Shown here: positions 44,714 to 54,706 of the stretch, piece after piece
Layout of the letters: the number at the start of each line of letters is the position of its first letter
Numbering within the stretch: position 1 is the first letter of the stretch
Origin: Novosphingobium sp. 28-62-57
GTDB taxonomy: Bacteria > Pseudomonadota > Alphaproteobacteria > Sphingomonadales > Sphingomonadaceae
Direction: 5' to 3'
Assembly (NCBI GenBank): GCA_002256985.1
Contig: NCGO01000001.1
Span: 372,001 to 436,000, forward strand
Length of the DNA: 64,000 nt
Position numbers and translations under genes: made by a program
Notes under the pieces: model-generated
Told to the model about the DNA's origin: nothing
The model's database searches: none
What the model saw: only the letters and a program-made list of their open reading frames with translations

Positions 44714-47044
44714 ATGAAGACGGCGGCCAAGACATCGGGCAAACTCGCGCAAACAGCCCTGCTGCTTTCGCTGTCAACGCTGGCTGCCTGTGGCGGCGGC
44801 GGTGGCGGCGGCGTTTCCAGCACGCCTGTGCCCCCTGTGCCGCAATCACCTGCGCCGACGCCGACCCCATCACCAACTGCAACCCCCGCTGCGGTACCGA
44901 CCAATTTCGATACGGCAGAATATCGCCGTTCCGATGGCCCATCCTTCCACGGCGCGATCACCGCATGGCAAGCCGGAGCAAGCGGCAGCGGCACAACCAT
45001 TGCCATTATCGATTCCGGGATCGACACAGCCAATACCGAGTTCTCCGGGCGGGTTGCTGCATCGTCGCGCGATGTTGTCGGCTCCCGGACGCTGACCAAT
45101 CCTGATGACGATCATGGCACGCAGGTTGCCCTTGTTGCGGCTGCGGCACGCAACAGTTCGGGCATTATGGGCATTGCGTGGAACGCCACCTTGCAGATGC
45201 TGCGCGCCGATACGCCCGGATCATGCAGCGCGTCTGATGGATGCTCGTTTGCCGATAGCGCGATTGCCAGCGGGATCGATGCTGCGGTCCAAGGCGGTGC
45301 CAGAGTCATCAACATGTCGCTCGGTGGCGATCCCGCCAACGCCACGCTGCGCAATGCGATCAGCCGCGCGGCTGCCAGTGGTGCGGTGATCGTGGTTTCG
45401 GCGGGCAACGATGGCAACAGCACCGATGCCGGAGTCGATCCGCTCAACCCCGATCCCTTTGCGGTGTCGGTTTTGCAGGCCGGTGGCAGCAATGTTATCG
45501 TGGTCGGATCGGTGGATGAGAATGGCGTGGCGTCCGATTTCAGCAACCGGGCAGGGGCCTCCGCCGCATCGGTGCTGATGGCTATGGGCGATGGGGTCTG
45601 CTGCGTTTATGAAGGCAGCACCATTGCCGAGACGACGAATGCACAGGGCACGTTCGTGACTGTCGTCAGCGGCACCAGTTTTGCCGCGCCGCAGGTTTCC
45701 GGGGCCGCCGCCCTTCTGGCGCAAGCCTTTCCGAACCTGACCGGGGCGCAGATCGTCGATCTGCTGCTGCGCAGTGCGCGTGATGCGGGGGCGACCGGCA
45801 CCGATGGGCTTTACGGTCGCGGCATTCTGGACATTGCGCGCGCCTTTGCGCCGCAGGGGACGCTTTCGGTGGCGGGAACCAGCGTGCCGGTCGCGCTTGA
45901 CGCTGCCACGCTCGCATCGAGCGGTGCGATGGGCGATGCTCTGGCCAATGCCGCGCTCGGCACGGTGATGCTCGATGGCTACAGCCGCGCCTACAAAGTC
46001 GATCTCGCGCGCGGATTCCAGCGCGCCGCGCTGCGCCAGCCCTTGCACGAGGCACTGGCGGGGGCAGGCACCCCGGTTGGTGTTTCGGCCAGCGGCGTGT
46101 CACTGGCCGTGACCGTGGACCGGCGCTTCGGTGCGGTGCCAATGCGCTTCGATCCTGTGCAGACTGCACAGGCGCGGGTTCTGGCCTCGTCGATGGTGAC
46201 ACGGCTTGATCGCTCGCTCGATCTGGCGCTGGGGTGGCAGGTAAGCGCTGACAGCCTGACCGCGCGGTTGCAGGACCGGAAAGAGCCGCAATTTCTGGTG
46301 GCGGGCAGGGCCGATGGTCTGTTCAAGCGGCCCGAAGCGGGCATGGCGGTGCGTTATCGTTTGGGCGGCCTTGGCCTGACCGTGTCGGCAGAGCGCAGCG
46401 CTTTGCTGCGCAGCGACCCGCAGCGTGATCGGCGTGAGGACCGGTTGGTGCAGTTCGGCATGGCGCTTGATGGTGCGCAGAGCGGTGCGTTCGATTGGCG
46501 ACTGGGCCTTGGCCTGATGCGCGAGGAGCGCACGGTGCTGGGCGCGCGGTTTGCCGATGCGCTGGGCGGCGGCGGCGCGATGACGGCGACGGTTTCGCCG
46601 GGCCTTGGCTGGCGCTTCGGGAAGGGCTGGGCGCTGGGGGCGACGGGTAGCCTCGGCTTCACGCGGATCGACAGCGGGGCGGTGGCGGCCAGCGGCTCGC
46701 GACTGCTGTCGTCTTCATGGAGCGTCGATCTTTCGCGCGAGGGCGTGCTGGCGGACGGTGACCGTCTGGCCTTGCGCATCTCACAACCCTTGCGGGTGGA
46801 GCGTGGCGGGCTGAACCTGAACCTGCCGGTAGCGTGGGACTATGCGACGCAGAGCGCCACCTTCGCCCGCGTGCCGCTGTCACTGGCGCCGAAGGGGCGT
46901 GAGCTTGATGCGGAACTGGCGTGGGCAACGGCGCTGTGGGGCGGCGATGCCTCGGCCAGCGTGTTCTTTCGCAGGGAGCCGGGGCATTTTGCCGGTGCGG
47001 CGAGTGATGGCGGGTTTGCGGTGCGGTGGTCGCGGGGGTTTTGA
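44714..47044 (+). CDS. Lipoprotein-like S8 subtilase with autotransporter-type C-terminal domain
   Basis: A 776-residue secreted protease. The signal peptide ends in lipobox LAAC with C26, then a run of glycines and a Pro/Thr/Ser-rich linker to about 65. The subtilisin domain has D100 in IIDSGID, H134 in DDDHGT and S322 in SGTSFAAP, a complete triad. The last 220 or so residues (from about 555) are strand-rich with alternating aromatic residues and end in SRGF with a terminal phenylalanine, as in autotransporter barrels. Exported and probably cell-surface displayed. A T-run hairpin terminator follows. Confidence 0.88.
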   Translation: MKTAAKTSGKLAQTALLLSLSTLAACGGGGGGGVSSTPVPPVPQSPAPTPTPSPTATPAAVPTNFDTAEYRRSDGPSFHGAITAWQAGASGSGTTIAIIDSGIDTANTEFSGRVAASSRDVVGSRTLTNPDDDHGTQVALVAAAARNSSGIMGIAWNATLQMLRADTPGSCSASDGCSFADSAIASGIDAAVQGGARVINMSLGGDPANATLRNAISRAAASGAVIVVSAGNDGNSTDAGVDPLNPDPFAVSVLQAGGSNVIVVGSVDENGVASDFSNRAGASAASVLMAMGDGVCCVYEGSTIAETTNAQGTFVTVVSGTSFAAPQVSGAAALLAQAFPNLTGAQIVDLLLRSARDAGATGTDGLYGRGILDIARAFAPQGTLSVAGTSVPVALDAATLASSGAMGDALANAALGTVMLDGYSRAYKVDLARGFQRAALRQPLHEALAGAGTPVGVSASGVSLAVTVDRRFGAVPMRFDPVQTAQARVLASSMVTRLDRSLDLALGWQVSADSLTARLQDRKEPQFLVAGRADGLFKRPEAGMAVRYRLGGLGLTVSAERSALLRSDPQRDRREDRLVQFGMALDGAQSGAFDWRLGLGLMREERTVLGARFADALGGGGAMTATVSPGLGWRFGKGWALGATGSLGFTRIDSGAVAASGSRLLSSSWSVDLSREGVLADGDRLALRISQPLRVERGGLNLNLPVAWDYATQSATFARVPLSLAPKGRELDAELAWATALWGGDASASVFFRREPGHFAGAASDGGFAVRWSRGF

Positions 47045-47062
47045 GAGCGAGGGGGGCATTTC

Positions 47063-47087
47063 CAGCGGCAAGGTAGCCGCTGTTTTT
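47063..47087 (+). terminator. Intrinsic terminator after the subtilase
   Basis: CAGCGGC (47063-47069) pairs with GCCGCTG (47076-47082) across a 6-base loop, followed by TTTTT. It lies 18 bases after the stop codon and next to the convergent lipoprotein's stop. Confidence 0.85.
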
Positions 47088-47089
47088 GG

Positions 47090-47581
47090 TTAGCGATTAG
47101 CCTCTGGTTCGGAGTAAAGAGAGGCAAAGGCCTTTTGGTCCCCACCGAGGCCCGCTTCGGTTCCCGGTCCCTTTGCGTTGAAAGCAGAAAATCTATAGCC
47201 AACTTTGCTTTGGACGCAGCGTACAACGTCGAAATCTCGCGGGCCGTCCCGCGATGCTGAGGGAAATGACACAGATACGTAATGCAATTGGGAAGTATCC
47301 AGTGTGACCATTTCTGGGCCGCAACTCTGCACGGCAGACATTAAGTTTTCACCGCCTGGAAGGCATGGCAAAGCCATCGAATACCTACCAGAAGCATCTT
47401 TGCAAGACGCTGCGCCTTTTATGCCCCCGCCGGTAAGGTCAGCAATCGTGAGTACGACATAATCATAACCCTTGCCGCCATTTGCATCGGCCTGAGGCTC
47501 AGAAACACAAGAAGCTAGCCATGCAGTAGCAATAGCAAGCATAACTTTTCGTGATTTGCGTATATTGGTCAGCAACTCCAT
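47090..47581 (-). CDS. Unknown lipoprotein with lower G+C
   Basis: A 163-residue product with no family I recognise. The N-terminus has two basic residues then a hydrophobic stretch ending in lipobox LASC (C25), so it is probably a lipoprotein. Mature cysteines (C60, C73, C87, C121 regions) may form disulfides. Codon use is plainly less G+C-rich than the neighbours, with many A/T third positions, which suggests recent acquisition. It is convergent with the subtilase; the upstream 106 bases are also A+T-richer. Confidence 0.65.
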   Translation of the reverse strand: MELLTNIRKSRKVMLAIATAWLASCVSEPQADANGGKGYDYVVLTIADLTGGGIKGAASCKDASGRYSMALPCLPGGENLMSAVQSCGPEMVTLDTSQLHYVSVSFPSASRDGPRDFDVVRCVQSKVGYRFSAFNAKGPGTEAGLGGDQKAFASLYSEPEANR

Positions 47582-47687
47582 GCCGCCGTTTTATCGTCCA
47601 TGCGCCCGGTATTCGCAAGAAGGCGAAACCAAAAGTTCAAAAATCGGCAATGGGCCAGTGTGGTTCGCTAAACAGCGGTGTTCCAGC

Positions 47688-48821
47688 TCACCCCTTCGGC
47701 GTCACATGCCTTAACTTCGCCCCCTCGCCATCCTCCAGCACATAGAGTGTCCCATCCGGGGCCTGCTCGATCTCGCGGATGCGGTTGCCGAGGTCTATGC
47801 GTTCGAGTTCGGTGGCTTTCATGCCATCAATCCCGACGCGCACGATGGCGGCGCTGGCGAGCCCGGCGATCAGCGCCTGACCTTGCCATTGGGGGAAGGC
47901 CTTGCCTGTGTAGAAGATCATGTTGCCCGGCGCGATCACCGGGTTCCAGCTGATCACGGGCTGGGCGAGGTCGGGGCGGGTGTTGTTGCGGGGGATCGGT
48001 TTGCCATCATAGTGGTCGCCATCTGACACCAGCGGCCAGCCGTAGTTTTTGCCCGGTTCCACCAGATTGATCTCGTCCCCGCCGGCAGGGCCGTGTTCGA
48101 TATCCCACAGCCGTCCATCGGGCGAGAACGCGATGCCCAGCAGGTTGCGGTGGCCGAAGGACCAGATTTGCGCGGTCACGCCGCCCTTCTCAGCCATCGG
48201 GTTGCCGGGGGCAGGGGTGCCATCGGGCATCAGGCGCAGCACTTTGCCCAGGTTGCCGGTCAGATCCTGTGCCGGAGTGAACTTCTGCCGATCACCCGAT
48301 GTGACATAGAGGTACTGGCCATCTGGCGAAAAGGCCATGCGGTGCGAATAGTGCCCCTTGCCGCTGACTTTGGGGAACTGCCGCCAGACTACGGTGAGGC
48401 CTTCGAGGCGCGGTGAGCCATTGGTCACCAGTTTCGCCCGGCCAACCACGGCTCCGCGCGTATCGCCCTGGCCTTCTTCAGCCCAGCTGAGGTAAACCAT
48501 GCCGCTGGTCGCAAAATCGGGCGCGGCGATCACATCGCCAAACCCGCCCTGGCCGCCATAGGCCACCTTCGGCGTGCCCGCCACGGTCACCGCCTGATCC
48601 GAACCTTCGCGCCACAGCTTCAGCGTGCCCTTCTTCTCGGTCACCAGCGCGCTGTTGGTGCCGGGCAGGAAGGCCATGGCCCATGGCTCATCGAATGTGG
48701 CAACATCGGTCATGGCGATGCCCGCCTGAGCAGGGTCAGTGCCTTGAGCAGAAATGGACGTGCCGCAGCTTGCGAGGAGCAGAGTGAGCGGCGATAGCGA
48801 GCGCAGAATGGGATTCGTCAT
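47688..48821 (-). CDS. PQQ-dependent sugar dehydrogenase-like lipoprotein
   Basis: A 377-residue beta-propeller of the glucose/sorbosone dehydrogenase family. The signal region ends LLASC (C19, lipobox). Family motifs include [54 protein letters not shown] and NYGWP, the HGP and calcium/PQQ-binding segments. It probably oxidises aldoses in the periplasm with PQQ. The ATG at 48821 overlaps an opposite in-frame ATG of rnhB, so the two promoters lie inside each other's starts. Confidence 0.88.
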   Translation of the reverse strand: MTNPILRSLSPLTLLLASCGTSISAQGTDPAQAGIAMTDVATFDEPWAMAFLPGTNSALVTEKKGTLKLWREGSDQAVTVAGTPKVAYGGQGGFGDVIAAPDFATSGMVYLSWAEEGQGDTRGAVVGRAKLVTNGSPRLEGLTVVWRQFPKVSGKGHYSHRMAFSPDGQYLYVTSGDRQKFTPAQDLTGNLGKVLRLMPDGTPAPGNPMAEKGGVTAQIWSFGHRNLLGIAFSPDGRLWDIEHGPAGGDEINLVEPGKNYGWPLVSDGDHYDGKPIPRNNTRPDLAQPVISWNPVIAPGNMIFYTGKAFPQWQGQALIAGLASAAIVRVGIDGMKATELERIDLGNRIREIEQAPDGTLYVLEDGEGAKLRHVTPKG

Positions 48822-48870
48822 GCCGCATACAATGCCCGCAACCGCGATTGGTGCCACTACCTTTTCATCC

Positions 48871-49461
48871 ATGCTGACAATCGGCGTGGACGAGGCTGGG
48901 CGCGGGCCTCTTGCAGGCCCGGTAGTGGCCGCCGCCGTAGTGCTGTGCAAGCCGCGCCCGTCAGGCCTCGATGATTCCAAGAAACTCTCGGCCAAACGGC
49001 GAGCGGAACTGGAAGAGGTGATCAAACGCCGCTGTCGCTGGGCGGTGGGCGTGGTTGAGCCTGACGAGATCGACCGGCTGAACATCTTCGGTGCGACGAT
49101 GCTGGCGATGACGCTGGCGGTGCAGGCCTTGTGCGCGCAACTGGCCGACGATGAAGGTGTGGGTGAAGTGCTGATCGATGGCAACATGACGCCGCATGGC
49201 CGCCGCCCCGAATGGTGCTGGCCCGCGCGGGCGATTGTGGGCGGTGATGCGATCGAGCCGTGCATTTCCGCCGCCTCGATCATCGCCAAGGAACACCGCG
49301 ACCGGATCATGCGCGAAGCGGCGCTGGCCCACCCGCATTACGGGTGGGAGCGCAATGCGGGGTATGGCACGCCCGAACATCTGGCCGCGCTGCGTGAGCA
49401 TGGGCCAACGCCTTTGCATCGGCGCAGCTTTGCCCCGGTGGCGCAACTGCTGCTGCTCTAA
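48871..49461 (+). CDS. rnhB: Ribonuclease HII
   Basis: A 196-residue RNase HII that removes ribonucleotides from [21 protein letters not shown] near the N-terminus holds the first catalytic D and E. LIDGN and KEHRD supply further acidic and basic residues. The start is uncertain: ATG 48871 begins just before the domain, while 48832 and 48820 are in frame upstream. It precedes ccrM on the same strand, an arrangement common in alphaproteobacteria. Confidence 0.94.
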   Translation: MLTIGVDEAGRGPLAGPVVAAAVVLCKPRPSGLDDSKKLSAKRRAELEEVIKRRCRWAVGVVEPDEIDRLNIFGATMLAMTLAVQALCAQLADDEGVGEVLIDGNMTPHGRRPEWCWPARAIVGGDAIEPCISAASIIAKEHRDRIMREAALAHPHYGWERNAGYGTPEHLAALREHGPTPLHRRSFAPVAQLLLL

Positions 49462-49504
49462 AAAAGTTTGCCAGTAAGGCCGGTTGGCCACACCACCATA
49501 TGTT

Positions 49505-50807
<1,303 letters not shown>

Positions 50808-50824
50808 TCGCCTAAAACGTCGCA

Positions 50825-50906
50825 CCCCCGCGCAGGCGGGGGCCTCTGGCCTTACTGGCGGAACCTCTTGCGCATCACTGCCTGAGGTCCCCGCCTTCGC
50901 GGGGAC
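50825..50906. repeat. Paired G+C-rich palindromes between ccrM and folP
   Basis: CCCCCGCGCAGGCGGGGG (50825-50842) and GTCCCCGCCTTCGCGGGGAC (50887-50906) bracket about 44 bases. The second forms a long stem that probably terminates ccrM. The pair resembles a short mobile palindromic element of the kind common in sphingomonad intergenic regions. Confidence 0.7.
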
Positions 50907-50923
50907 GCACTAATGTTGCACGT

Positions 50924-52030
50924 ATGCTGAAGGTCTACATTCGCCCCATCGCCTTGGCGGAAAGCCCGCAGTCTGAAGAGGGCGCTGCGATCCGCCTTGG
51001 CGGGGGCCTTGCCTATGCCAGCCGCTTCGCGCTGATCGTGCGCGATGGCGCGAAAGTCACGGCCCGCCAAATGCTCGGCATGGCAGACATGCCCACTGCC
51101 ATCGCCGCACTGCCCGATGCGTTGGCGGCTGAAGCCACCACGCAATGGGAAAACCTGCGCCGCACCCATGCCCCGCTCGCCTGCGGCCAGCGCATGCTGC
51201 GGCTCGATCAGCCGCAGATCATGGGCATCCTCAACGTCACGCCCGACAGTTTTTCGGACGGTGGCCAGTTCCTCGACAAGCCCGATGCGGCACTTGACCA
51301 TGCTCATGCGATGCTCTCCGCCGGGGCAGGCCTGATCGATGTAGGCGGCGAATCCACCCGCCCCGGCGCGGCGGCGGTGTGGGAAGGGGACGAGGTCAAG
51401 CGCGTCGTCCCGGTGATCGAAAAGCTTGCCGCTGCGGGCGCTGCCATCTCCATCGACAGCCGCCGCTCCAGCGTTATCGAAGCGGCACTGGCCGCAGGCG
51501 CGCATATCGTCAACGATGTGTCGGCCATGCGCCACGATCCACGCACCGCTGAAATCGTGGCGAAGGTGGGCGCGCCGGTGGTGCTGATGCACGCGCCGGG
51601 CACCGATGGCGATCTTCACGCCGATGGGGAATATGCAGACGTCGTGCTCGACGTGTTCGACAGTTTGCGCGAACGCCGCGATGCTGCGCTTGCTGCAGGC
51701 ATCGCGCGCGACAAGATCCTGCTCGATCCCGGTATCGGCTTTGGCAAATCGCTGGCGGAAAACCTTGCGCTTATCAACGCCCTGCCGCTTTTCCACGCCC
51801 TGGGCCAGCCGATCCTGTTCGGCGCGAGCCGCAAGCGCATGATCGGCGCGCTATCCAATGAGGCTGCGGCGCATCAGCGCATGGCAGGCTCAGTCATGCT
51901 GGCAATTAAGGCGATGGACGCCGGTTGCCAGATGGTGCGCGTGCACGATGTGGCCGAGACCGTGCAGGCCTTTCATGTGTGGCGCGGCCTGCGCGATGCG
52001 GCGCTGACCGATTTCAGCCAATTGCCCTGA
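50924..52030 (+). CDS. folP: Dihydropteroate synthase
   Basis: A 368-residue folate enzyme that joins 6-hydroxymethyl-dihydropterin diphosphate with p-aminobenzoate. The first signature IMGILNVTPDSFSDGG is at about 98-113 and GGESTRPGA follows near 141. DPGIGFGKS and GASRKRMIG complete the TIM-barrel site. The first 95 or so residues are an extension not found in E. coli FolP but common in sphingomonads, of unknown role. A perfect inverted repeat follows the stop. Confidence 0.95.
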   Translation: MLKVYIRPIALAESPQSEEGAAIRLGGGLAYASRFALIVRDGAKVTARQMLGMADMPTAIAALPDALAAEATTQWENLRRTHAPLACGQRMLRLDQPQIMGILNVTPDSFSDGGQFLDKPDAALDHAHAMLSAGAGLIDVGGESTRPGAAAVWEGDEVKRVVPVIEKLAAAGAAISIDSRRSSVIEAALAAGAHIVNDVSAMRHDPRTAEIVAKVGAPVVLMHAPGTDGDLHADGEYADVVLDVFDSLRERRDAALAAGIARDKILLDPGIGFGKSLAENLALINALPLFHALGQPILFGASRKRMIGALSNEAAAHQRMAGSVMLAIKAMDAGCQMVRVHDVAETVQAFHVWRGLRDAALTDFSQLP

Positions 52031-52060
52031 AGTACGACTGCTTTAGAAGATACCAAGACA

Positions 52061-52152
52061 CCGTTCGTGTCGAGCGAAGTCGAGACACATGGACGCAGTG
52101 TCTCGACTTCGCTCGACACGAACGGGATCAGTCTAACACGAACGGGATCAGT
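52061..52152. repeat. CCGTTCGTGTCGAG inverted repeat, copy 2, with a tandem duplication
   Basis: Arms 52061-52088 and 52098-52125 are exact complements with a 9-base loop, identical to the arms at 36960-37031. Its right end (ACACGAACGGGATCAGT) is repeated once more 19 bases on, up to 52152. It lies between convergent folP and the SDR gene. Confidence 0.88.
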
Positions 52153-52180
52153 TTAAAAAGCGGTGCGATGTCATCCCGCC

Positions 52181-52948
52181 CTAAAGCGAAACGCCGCCAT
52201 CGCTGACAAGGCACGTGCCGGTAATCGTTGCCGCAGCGTCTGACAGCAGAAAGCCGATCTGTGCGGCCACCTCGTCCGCGCTGGCAAAGCGGCCAAGCGG
52301 CGTTGCATCCTTGGCCATGGCGGCCAGCGCTTCGGCCCGCCCGCCATGGGCTTCGACCAGCGGCGCGAACCATTCGGCCTTGTCCCAAATCCCGGTATCA
52401 ACGCCACCCGGCGCGATTGCGTTCACGCGCACGCCAAATTGTGCGGCCTCTGCCGCTGCAACGCGCGCCAGTTGGATCGTCGCGGCCTTTGACGCGGAAT
52501 AGGCCGCTGTCCCTGCCGCCGCCTTCACGCCCGATATCGAAGACGTCATCACGATTGCGCCGCGTCCGGCCTTCTTCATCGCGCGCATTGCCGTGCGCAG
52601 CGAGAGGAACATGCCATCAAGATTGACCGCCATCGTCTTGCGCCATGAAGCAATGTCGAGGTCCACGATATCGCCGTTGCTGGCAATTCCCGCGTTCAGC
52701 ACCGCATAATCGATCTGCGGCAATTCGCGCTCGAACAGCTTCCACAAGTTGGGATCGGTCACATCGCCGCCCAGCGCATGGACCTTGCAGCCAAGGTCAA
52801 GCTGGTCGAGCCCGCGCCGGTTGATATCGATCAGGTGAAGTTCGCCGATGCCCTGCGCATCAAGCCAGCGCGCCGCCGCCGCACCGATGCCCGATGCTGC
52901 GCCAGTAACGAGCGCGGTGCGCCCTGCAAATTCGGAAGTCCCAGCCAT
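52181..52948 (-). CDS. Short-chain dehydrogenase/reductase
   Basis: A 255-residue NAD(P)-dependent SDR of the classical type. The cofactor motif is TGAASGIG at 15-22, NAG near 86-88 and the catalytic S/Y/K as TSSIS and YSASK. The C-terminal SDGG ending is typical. The substrate is unknown. It lies 19 bases after the response-regulator gene and may be cotranscribed. Confidence 0.9.
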   Translation of the reverse strand: MAGTSEFAGRTALVTGAASGIGAAAARWLDAQGIGELHLIDINRRGLDQLDLGCKVHALGGDVTDPNLWKLFERELPQIDYAVLNAGIASNGDIVDLDIASWRKTMAVNLDGMFLSLRTAMRAMKKAGRGAIVMTSSISGVKAAAGTAAYSASKAATIQLARVAAAEAAQFGVRVNAIAPGGVDTGIWDKAEWFAPLVEAHGGRAEALAAMAKDATPLGRFASADEVAAQIGFLLSDAAATITGTCLVSDGGVSL

Positions 52949-52967
52949 GCGCCAAAACTAGCGCCAA

Positions 52968-54386
52968 TCAGGCGGCGTTGTCGATTCCCAGTTCGGAAAG
53001 CTTGCGATAAAGCGTGGACCGGCCAATCCCGAGCCGCCGCGCCACTTCGGTCATGCGTCCGCGATAATGGCCAATGGCAAGGCGGATCACATCGGCTTCG
53101 ATTTCTTCGAGCGGTCGCAGGTTGCCATCGGCGGCGAACAGCGTGATGCCAGCGCCATCGGTGACATTCGGCACGCGGCGATTTCCCTCGCCGATCAGGC
53201 TGGAAAGGTTCGGAAAATCCTGCGGCGTCAGCGCTTCGCCATCGCAGAACACGGCGGCGCGGAAAAGCGTTGCCTGCAACTGGCGGACATTGCCCGGCCA
53301 GTCATAGGCTCCCAGCAGTGCCAGCGCGCCATCGGTAATGCCCAAGGGGCGAAGTCCCGGCTGCTCGCCAATCCGCGCAAGGAAATGGCGTGCGAGAGCT
53401 GCAATATCGGCAGGCCGTTCGCGCAAGGCGGGCAGGCTGACGTGCGTTTGAGTCAGCAGGGCATGCAGATCAGGCCGGAAATCACCGGTCTCCACCAGAT
53501 CGCGAATCCCGGCATTGGCACAACTGATGATGCGCACATCTACCCGGAAGGAATGGCGCGCGCCAATGGGTTGCACATCCCCGCGCTCTAGATAGCGGAC
53601 CAATCGCTCCTGCACATTGTCGGGCAGGCGGTCGATCTCATCGATCACCAGTGTGCCGCCATCAGCGTGCTGCAACAGGCCTACGTGACGTTCAAACGCG
53701 CCAGCAAAAGCGCCCTTTTCATGCCCGAACAACGCAGATTCAATCTGGTTGGCCGGAATGCCGCCCGCGTTGATCGTGCGCAGCGCGGCTTTGGCGCGCG
53801 GGCTGGCGGCATGCATGGCGCGCACCAGCATTTCCTTGCCGGTGCCGCTTTCGCCTTCGATCATCACGTTGGAGTGCGTGCGCGCGGCCTTTGCGGCCAC
53901 AGCCAGCGCCGCGCGAAAAGCAGGGGCTGCCCCGATCATCGAATCAAAATCGAGCGGTGCGCCCAGCTTTTCGGTCAGGGGCTGCAACTCGATCGCATCG
54001 GTTTCGCGTGACGTCGCACTGCGCAGCGCCTGCAGCAGACGTTCGGGCGCAACCGGCTTGATCAGATAGTCGGTGGCGCCAGCGCGCATGGCTTCCACTG
54101 CAAGAAGCGGCGAGTTGCTGGTGGTCAGCATCAGGATGGGCAGGGCAGGGCGGCGCGCCTTCAGTTCTGCAATCAGCGAACAGGCATCATCGCCCGGCAC
54201 CCACTGATCCAGAATGATCGCGCCAAGCTGCATCCCCTGCCGCGTGCCGAGTGTGGCAATGGCGCTTTCCGAATCCCGGGCGATGACCGTGCGCCAACCC
54301 TCACGCGAAGCCAGCGCCGAAATCAGTCGGCACTGCGCGGGTTCGTCATCAATCAACATGAGAAGGCGCTGTTCGGGCTCCTGCAT
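52968..54386 (-). CDS. Sigma-54-type response regulator with altered GAFTGA loop
   Basis: A 472-residue NtrC-family regulator. The receiver domain has DDE at 13-15, phospho-acceptor D60 and K110. The AAA+ domain has Walker A GESGTGKE (178-185) and Walker B LVIDEID (246-252). The sigma-54 contact loop reads GAFAGA at 225-230, alanine in place of the usual threonine. A C-terminal Fis-type helix-turn-helix (MTEVARRLGIGRSTLYRKL) ends the protein. No sensor kinase is adjacent. The altered loop raises doubt about normal sigma-54 activation. Confidence 0.9.
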   Translation of the reverse strand: MQEPEQRLLMLIDDEPAQCRLISALASREGWRTVIARDSESAIATLGTRQGMQLGAIILDQWVPGDDACSLIAELKARRPALPILMLTTSNSPLLAVEAMRAGATDYLIKPVAPERLLQALRSATSRETDAIELQPLTEKLGAPLDFDSMIGAAPAFRAALAVAAKAARTHSNVMIEGESGTGKEMLVRAMHAASPRAKAALRTINAGGIPANQIESALFGHEKGAFAGAFERHVGLLQHADGGTLVIDEIDRLPDNVQERLVRYLERGDVQPIGARHSFRVDVRIISCANAGIRDLVETGDFRPDLHALLTQTHVSLPALRERPADIAALARHFLARIGEQPGLRPLGITDGALALLGAYDWPGNVRQLQATLFRAAVFCDGEALTPQDFPNLSSLIGEGNRRVPNVTDGAGITLFAADGNLRPLEEIEADVIRLAIGHYRGRMTEVARRLGIGRSTLYRKLSELGIDNAA

Positions 54387-54576
54387 GACCTGTACTTTAG
54401 ACTCCCCGCATTTGCGTCAGGTGCCAAGCACTAACCGGATTGGGTAAAGAGGCGATTAAGCCTGCGGTGGCCGCGGTTAAAGTGTGAACAGCGCGCTACG
54501 CACTTGAGTGCCAGCCAAGCCGTCGCTAGAGCATATGCGTTGCGCCATGATGGGCGCGTGATTTTTGGGGAAGAAC

Positions 54577-54699
54577 ATGGCTCCTGCAAACGACATCAAA
54601 GCCGCCAAGTCTACATACGAAGGCTTCGTCAATCTGGTGAAGTGGTCCACGCCTGCGATCATCGCGCTGGTGTTCGTGGTCATCCTGGTGATCCAGTAA
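54577..54699 (+). CDS. aa3-type cytochrome c oxidase subunit IV-like mini-protein
   Basis: A 40-residue protein, starting MAPANDIKAAKSTYEGF and ending in one transmembrane helix, PAIIALVFVVILVIQ. The pattern (short soluble part with YEGF, then one helix) matches the bacterial aa3 oxidase subunit IV family. The ATG has GGGGAAG upstream. Its stop is 7 bases before the pntAA start, so it is in the pnt operon. Oxidase association is a family-level inference. Confidence 0.8.
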   Translation: MAPANDIKAAKSTYEGFVNLVKWSTPAIIALVFVVILVIQ

Positions 54700-54706
54700 A
54701 AGCGCC

